From positions 1 through 56,657 of the forward strand of contig CAMLQS010000001.1 in the NCBI GenBank assembly GCA_946482165.1: a DNA stretch of 56,657 bases. The letters are read 5' to 3'. Below, piece after piece: positions 51,421 through 56,657 of this stretch. How positions within the stretch are numbered: the stretch's first letter is position 1; every line of letters starts with the position of its first letter. The notes below the pieces were generated by a model. The model made no database searches and was not told the DNA's origin. It saw only the letters and a list, made by a program, of their open reading frames with translations. Position numbers and translations under genes: made by a program. This stretch comes from an uncultured Verrucomicrobiota bacterium. GTDB lineage: Bacteria; Verrucomicrobiota; Verrucomicrobiae; Opitutales; Opitutaceae.

Positions 51421-52122
51421 TCACGGCGCTCGGCCGATATGAAGCGCCACGATGCCGAGCGTCATGCGGATGACGCGGACCTCGTCGAATCCCGCGCGGC
51501 GCAGCTCTTCGCTCATGGCCAAGTGGCCGGGGTAGGCTTCGATCGAGGCGTTCAGGTAGTCGTAGGCCGCGCGGTCGCCGGTCACCTTTCCCGCGATGGC
51601 GGGCAGCATTTTCTTCGTGTAGAAATAGTAGAGCGGACGAAACCAGCGGTAGGGCTGGGAGAACTCGAGCACATGCACGCGGCCGCCCGGTCGGAGGACG
51701 CGACGCATTTCGGAGAGCGCGCGGTGGCGATCGGCCATGTTGCGCAAGCCGAACGATACGGTCACGGCGTCGAAACTCTCGTCCGCGCAGGGCAGGGCGA
51801 GGCCGTCGCCTTGGCGGAAGACGATATTTTGGCCCGCACCGGGCAAGAGGCTCTGCTTGGCAATGGCTTGATCGAGCATGGGCTGGCAGAAATCCATGCC
51901 CGTGATTCTGGCCGCCGGCCCAAGAGCGCGCGCCAACGCGAATGCGACGTCGCCGCTTCCCGTCGCGAGGTCGAGGACGTCCCGGGGGGATAGGCGCCGC
52001 ACGAGGCGAACCAAGCGTTTGCGCCACCATTGGTCGATGCCCCCGCTCAGAAGCCGGTTGGCCGCGTCGTATCGGCGGGCAATGCGGGCGAACATCGTGT
52101 TGACGGCAAGCGGATCGGGCAT
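51421..52122 (-). CDS. ubiE: UbiE/MenG-type demethylmenaquinone/ubiquinone methyltransferase
   Basis: A 233-residue class I SAM methyltransferase. SAM motif VLDLATGSGDVAFALARALG near residue 47 and the family blocks MFARIARRYDAANRLLSGG and FDAVTVSFGLRNMADR are those of UbiE/MenG. It methylates the quinone ring in menaquinone or ubiquinone synthesis. Menaquinone is more likely in this phylum, but no other quinone gene is here. ATG 52122 gives the family start. Confidence 0.92.
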   Translation of the reverse strand: MPDPLAVNTMFARIARRYDAANRLLSGGIDQWWRKRLVRLVRRLSPRDVLDLATGSGDVAFALARALGPAARITGMDFCQPMLDQAIAKQSLLPGAGQNIVFRQGDGLALPCADESFDAVTVSFGLRNMADRHRALSEMRRVLRPGGRVHVLEFSQPYRWFRPLYYFYTKKMLPAIAGKVTGDRAAYDYLNASIEAYPGHLAMSEELRRAGFDEVRVIRMTLGIVALHIGRAP

Positions 52123-52294
52123 GCGAAAGCGGGCGACGGTAGGGGATGGGAAGGCCCGTGCAACCTCGGCCTTGCATACTCCCGTGCAGCGTAGCAAAAC
52201 GCGTAGGGCTGGGACCTTAGGTGAATATGCGTAGGATATTGCCTAAGTGCTTGGGCAAGAGCGTTGCGAAGCCAAAGAAATTGCGTAGTTAGGC

Positions 52295-52344
52295 GCGTCA
52301 ACTGCTTGCGGCATTTGACGCAATCTTGGGCGCGAGAGTAACTT
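52295..52344 (+). promoter_or_regulatory. Candidate promoter and inverted repeat upstream of the IHF/HU gene
   Basis: GCGTCAA (52295-52301) and TTGACGC (52315-52321) are an exact inverted repeat. The second arm contains a -35-like TTGACG; TAACTT about 18 bases later (52339) is a possible -10. The dyad could be autoregulatory. The rest of the 268-bp gap from ubiE is short direct and inverted AT-rich words with no gene. Confidence 0.4.
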
Positions 52345-52390
52345 ACTCGCACGAGCAAACTCCAAGATTCACCCTTAATCCACTACTCCC

Positions 52391-52699
52391 ATGCCCGCTA
52401 ATCTTACCAAACGCGAAATCGTTCTCGAAATTTATGAGAAGACGGGGTTCCCGCAGAAGGAAATCGTCAGCACCGTGCAGATGACGTTGGATATCATCAT
52501 GCGCGCCCTGTCCGAGGGTCGTAACGTGGAGTTGCGCAACTTCGGCGTGCTCGAAGTCCAGCGCCGCAAATCGCGCATCGGTCGCAATCCGAACAAGCCG
52601 GACGCCGAGGTCGTCATCCCCGAGCGGGCGGTTGTGAAGTTCAAGTCGGGCAAGATCCTCAAGCAACTGCTCAAGAAGCTGGATATCACCCAGCTCTGA
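52391..52699 (+). CDS. IHF/HU family nucleoid DNA-binding protein
   Basis: A 102-residue histone-like protein. The dimer helices NLTKREIVLEIYEKTGFPQ and EIVSTVQMTLDIIMRALSEG lead to the strand VELRNFGVLEVQRRKSRIGR and the DNA-wrapping arm GRNPNKPDAEVVIPERAVVK. The RNP loop with conserved proline is typical of both IHF and HU, and IHF-alpha is the closer match in style. A terminator follows at 52731, and a candidate promoter with an inverted repeat lies 45 bp upstream. Confidence 0.93.
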   Translation: MPANLTKREIVLEIYEKTGFPQKEIVSTVQMTLDIIMRALSEGRNVELRNFGVLEVQRRKSRIGRNPNKPDAEVVIPERAVVKFKSGKILKQLLKKLDITQL

Positions 52700-52730
52700 G
52701 CCTTCCACTTCGTCGCGCTCGGCGCCGCCT

Positions 52731-52772
52731 CGGCCGGCCTACCCTTGCGGGGAGGCCGGCCGTTTTGTTTTT
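52731..52772 (+). terminator. Strong terminator after the IHF/HU gene
   Basis: CGGCCGGCCT (52731-52740) pairs exactly with AGGCCGGCCG (52753-52762), the loop adds further pairs, and a TTTTGTTTTT tail follows. Confidence 0.92.
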
Positions 52773-52854
52773 GGGGTGGCGCCGCGTTGCCGCGTAGCGC
52801 GATGCTGGCGTTTTTCCGTCAACCACCCGCCACGTTTCCCATCCGTCACGCGCC

Positions 52855-54174
52855 ATGGCCCAGTTCCAATCCCTGCCCGGTTTCCGCGAGTTCTATCCCG
52901 ACGCCTTTGCGCGCCGGAGCCATATCTTCCGTGGCTGGCGCCGGGCGGCACACGCGTATGGATTCTCCGAATACGACGCTCCCGTCCTTGAGCCGCTCGA
53001 TCTCTACAAAGCCAAGTCCGGCGACGAGATTGAGGCGCAGCTTTTCTCCTTCACGGACAAAGGTGGACGCGAGGTCGCGCTGCGCCCCGAGATGACGCCC
53101 ACGGTTTGCCGCCTTGTCGGCGCCAAGGCCAATACCCTCAAGCGCCCCATCAAGTGGTGCAGCATCGGCGAGTTCTACCGTTACGAACGCGCTCAAAAGG
53201 GCCGCGAGCGCGCCTTTTTTCAATTCAACTGCGACATCTTTGGCGAGCCCGGTCCCGAGGCCGAGATCGAGCTTATCGGCCTGCTCGTGCAGGCGCTCGC
53301 AGGCTTCGGCCTGGGAGCCGACGATTTCTACGTGCGCCTCAGCGACCGGACGCTCTGGCTGCACTACCTCGCCTCGCTGGGACTCGACGAGCCGCGTTCG
53401 AAGGCGGTTCTCGGCGCGGTTGATAAATACGAAAAGATCGGCGACGACGCCTTCAAGGGCTACGCCGAGGCGTTCGGTCCCTTGCCGGAAGACGTGAAGG
53501 CCAAAGTGCTTTCCTTCCTCGGCATCAAGAGCCTTTCCGCGCTCGAGGCCGTGCTCGCCCCGCTCGGCGGCGACGCGTTGCAGGCCCGGCTCGCCGACTG
53601 GCGCAAGTTGCTCAACGGTCTCGCCGCGATGGGCCTTGGCGAATTTGTCGAAGTCGATTTCGGCGTCGTCCGCGGTCTCGCTTACTATACCGGCTTCGTG
53701 TTCGAGGCCTTCGACCGGAAGGGCGAGCTCCGAGCGATCGCCGGCGGGGGCCGTTACGACGATCTCGTGAAGAAGCTCGGCGGACCGGATTTGTCCGCGG
53801 TCGGTTTTGCCATCGGCGATGTCACGATGGGGCTGTTGCTTGAGCAACGCGGGCTTATGCCGACCTTCGGCCCGAACGCCGAAATCTATGCCGTCATCGG
53901 TGGCCAAGCCGAGCGAGAGGCCGCGTTTCTCGACATCGCCGCGCTGCGCGCCGCGGGCTATCGCGTGGAGTATCCGCTTAAGGACCTCGCTTTCGGCAAA
54001 CAGTTCAAAGCCGCCGCCGAATCGGGGGCGAAGCTCGCGCTGGTTTATGGAGGCGACGAATTGGCCAAGGGAGTCGTCAAATTCCGCGATTTGGCCGATC
54101 GCAGCGAGCATGAGGTGCCGCGCACCTCGGTGCTCGAGGCCGTGCGCGATCACTTTACCGGCGGAGGGGCATAG
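52855..54174 (+). CDS. hisS: Histidyl-tRNA synthetase
   Basis: A 439-residue class II aminoacyl-tRNA synthetase. Motif 1 and 2 regions show REFYPDAFARRSHIFRGWRR, ALRPEMTPTVCRLV and CSIGEFYRYERAQKGRERAF, with the histidine-binding RGLAYYTGFVFEAF and motif 3 GGGRYDDLVKKLGG and AIGDVTMGLLL. A C-terminal anticodon domain follows (KFRDLADRSEHEVPRTSVLE). The very short N-terminus is normal for HisS. Not HisZ, since the histidine-tRNA motifs are complete. Confidence 0.95.
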   Translation: MAQFQSLPGFREFYPDAFARRSHIFRGWRRAAHAYGFSEYDAPVLEPLDLYKAKSGDEIEAQLFSFTDKGGREVALRPEMTPTVCRLVGAKANTLKRPIKWCSIGEFYRYERAQKGRERAFFQFNCDIFGEPGPEAEIELIGLLVQALAGFGLGADDFYVRLSDRTLWLHYLASLGLDEPRSKAVLGAVDKYEKIGDDAFKGYAEAFGPLPEDVKAKVLSFLGIKSLSALEAVLAPLGGDALQARLADWRKLLNGLAAMGLGEFVEVDFGVVRGLAYYTGFVFEAFDRKGELRAIAGGGRYDDLVKKLGGPDLSAVGFAIGDVTMGLLLEQRGLMPTFGPNAEIYAVIGGQAEREAAFLDIAALRAAGYRVEYPLKDLAFGKQFKAAAESGAKLALVYGGDELAKGVVKFRDLADRSEHEVPRTSVLEAVRDHFTGGGA

Positions 54175-54200
54175 GAGCGCACAGGCTTCCCGCCTGCGCT
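54175..54200. repeat. Hairpin directly after the hisS stop codon
   Basis: AGCGCACAGGC (54176-54186) pairs with GCCTGCGCT (54192-54200) around TTCCC with a one-base bulge. No T-run follows. The rest of 54201-54397 holds no gene I can support. Confidence 0.5.
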
Positions 54201-54397
54201 ACTTTGCCCTTGCCCGCGGTCGTTCACGCGGGCGATTCTGACCCTTCGCGGCATTTTCTTTGGTCAGGCCGGTGACGCCGCGTCGCTCCCATCGGCCCTA
54301 AATCGTTAGCAACCTTCAACCCAGCGTGTCGCAAGACGCGCCCGCGGTTCGACGTCATCTCCGGAGCGGGGCGGCGGCGAAGCGCACCCCGCAAGTT

Positions 54398-56068
<1,671 letters not shown>

Positions 56069-56100
56069 GCCCCTTCACGGCTGTCGGCCAAAACTTCAAA

Positions 56101-56131
56101 GGCGCCCGGAGCAATCCGGGCGCCTTTTTTT
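56101..56131 (+). terminator. Rho-independent terminator after rpsA
   Basis: GGCGCCCGGA (56101-56110) and TCCGGGCGCC (56115-56124) form a perfect 10-bp stem with loop GCAA and a TTTTTTT tail. Confidence 0.95.
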
Positions 56132-56171
56132 GTGCGTAAACGGTGCGACTCGCGACCGACGCGCCTCCCCT

Positions 56172-56657
56172 TTACTGTCCGCCCGCGCCGCAGCAGGGGT
56201 TGAACATCGACCCGCGAGGCGGCGTGTATCCGGAGTGCGGATCGACCACGTAATCGGCATCGTATCGATCGTGGTGGCGCAACCACGCCATCGGATGAGC
56301 AAACCCTTTTTCGTCCCGCCCGCGCGGAGTCAGGTCCATCCAGTGGTAGGCGCCGATCAAACCTTCGAGGCCTCGAGAATAGGCAGAGTAGGTGTGAAAC
56401 ACATCGCCCAGCTCCGACCTTGAAAACACGCTTACCCCAGGAAGATCTTCCACAGGGATAAGCCCTGACGGAAAGGTCTGGTAGTTGTAGAACACGCGTC
56501 CGGCTTCCATGTCGTCGCGGGTGAAAGAGACATGGAAATCCGAGCAGAACTCGCCGGTCACGTCTGAGTACCAGGGAAACGTCCATCCCATCCGCCGCTT
56601 GTACGCCTGCAGCTTCGCGAGCGGGCTGATCGGGGTCGGCCTGTTCACCTCAGTGCC
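56172..56657 (-). CDS. DUF899 family protein (thioredoxin-like), partial at window edge
   Basis: The last ~160 residues of a DUF899 protein. Family blocks are LAKLQAYKRRMGWTFPWYSD, FCSDFHVSF, ELGDVFHTYSAYSRGLEGL and GAYHWMDLTPRGRDEKGF. Members of about 230-260 residues have a thioredoxin-like fold with a CxxC-type region in the N-terminal part, which is outside the window. The frame is open to the last base, so the true start lies further right. Confidence 0.85.
   Translation of the reverse strand, partial: GTEVNRPTPISPLAKLQAYKRRMGWTFPWYSDVTGEFCSDFHVSFTRDDMEAGRVFYNYQTFPSGLIPVEDLPGVSVFSRSELGDVFHTYSAYSRGLEGLIGAYHWMDLTPRGRDEKGFAHPMAWLRHHDRYDADYVVDPHSGYTPPRGSMFNPCCGAGGQ

Overview
This 56.7-kb window is high-GC bacterial chromosome with dense housekeeping genes on both strands. 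The best guess is a Verrucomicrobiota member, probably Opitutales/Opitutaceae-like. The strongest cue is a 51-residue small basic protein (42021-42176) of a type I know from Chlamydiae and Verrucomicrobia. Supporting cues are a short omega-subunit homologue, a secreted protein of Ig-like repeats, and intergenic hairpin repeats built from 7-9-nt units. No rRNA, tRNA, CRISPR array, insertion sequence or prophage was recognised.

Layout. 1-5998: tRNA methyltransferase TrmO, a membrane class III nucleotide cyclase divergent from a PLP aminotransferase, a DUF983 protein and a TerC/Alx membrane protein. 6000-8220: an AT-rich upstream region and an ammonium transporter plus P-II operon. 8300-15300: mostly minus-strand genes (TPR protein, ProC, receiver-histidine kinase, FolD, SH3-like secreted protein, RluB-type pseudouridine synthase), with OsmC and a small secreted protein on plus. 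15300-19240: a CysJ-like reductase and the fatty-acid genes fabG-acpP-fabF. 19300-24560: Ig-repeat protein, Der GTPase, a mutarotase-like protein and Fmt.

24600-29100 is the least ordinary region. It is a minus-strand group of a PhyH-type dioxygenase, an 882-residue protein that joins a predicted hydrophobic-helix/coiled-coil segment to a C-terminal cyanovirin-N homology (CVNH) domain, and a 167-residue beta-rich protein. The architecture resembles a lectin-guided membrane-acting effector, but that function is inferred only from sequence features.

29200-37500: DinB, an FmdB-like protein, an inositol-phosphatase family protein, a KamA-family aminomutase, a TPP riboswitch in front of a TonB-dependent receptor (a predicted outer-membrane thiamine transporter), an anchored DRGH nuclease and a TM2 protein. 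37600-49900: RF2, a PD-(D/E)XK nuclease fused to an XPD/DinG-type helicase, DedA, the small basic protein, CutA, omega, SmpB, homoserine kinase, TrmL, a glycosyltransferase, TPR and thioesterase proteins, a receiver-GGDEF diguanylate cyclase and sigma-54. 49950-56657: a soluble Hanks-type kinase, an A-type Fe-S carrier, UbiE/MenG, an IHF/HU protein, HisS, ribosomal protein S1 and a DUF899 protein cut by the window edge.

Across the window, at least six hairpin-forming repeats made of short degenerate units (period 7, 8 or 9 nt), or of one compact palindrome, lie directly after stop codons. One has apparently become the coding tail of a thioesterase gene.
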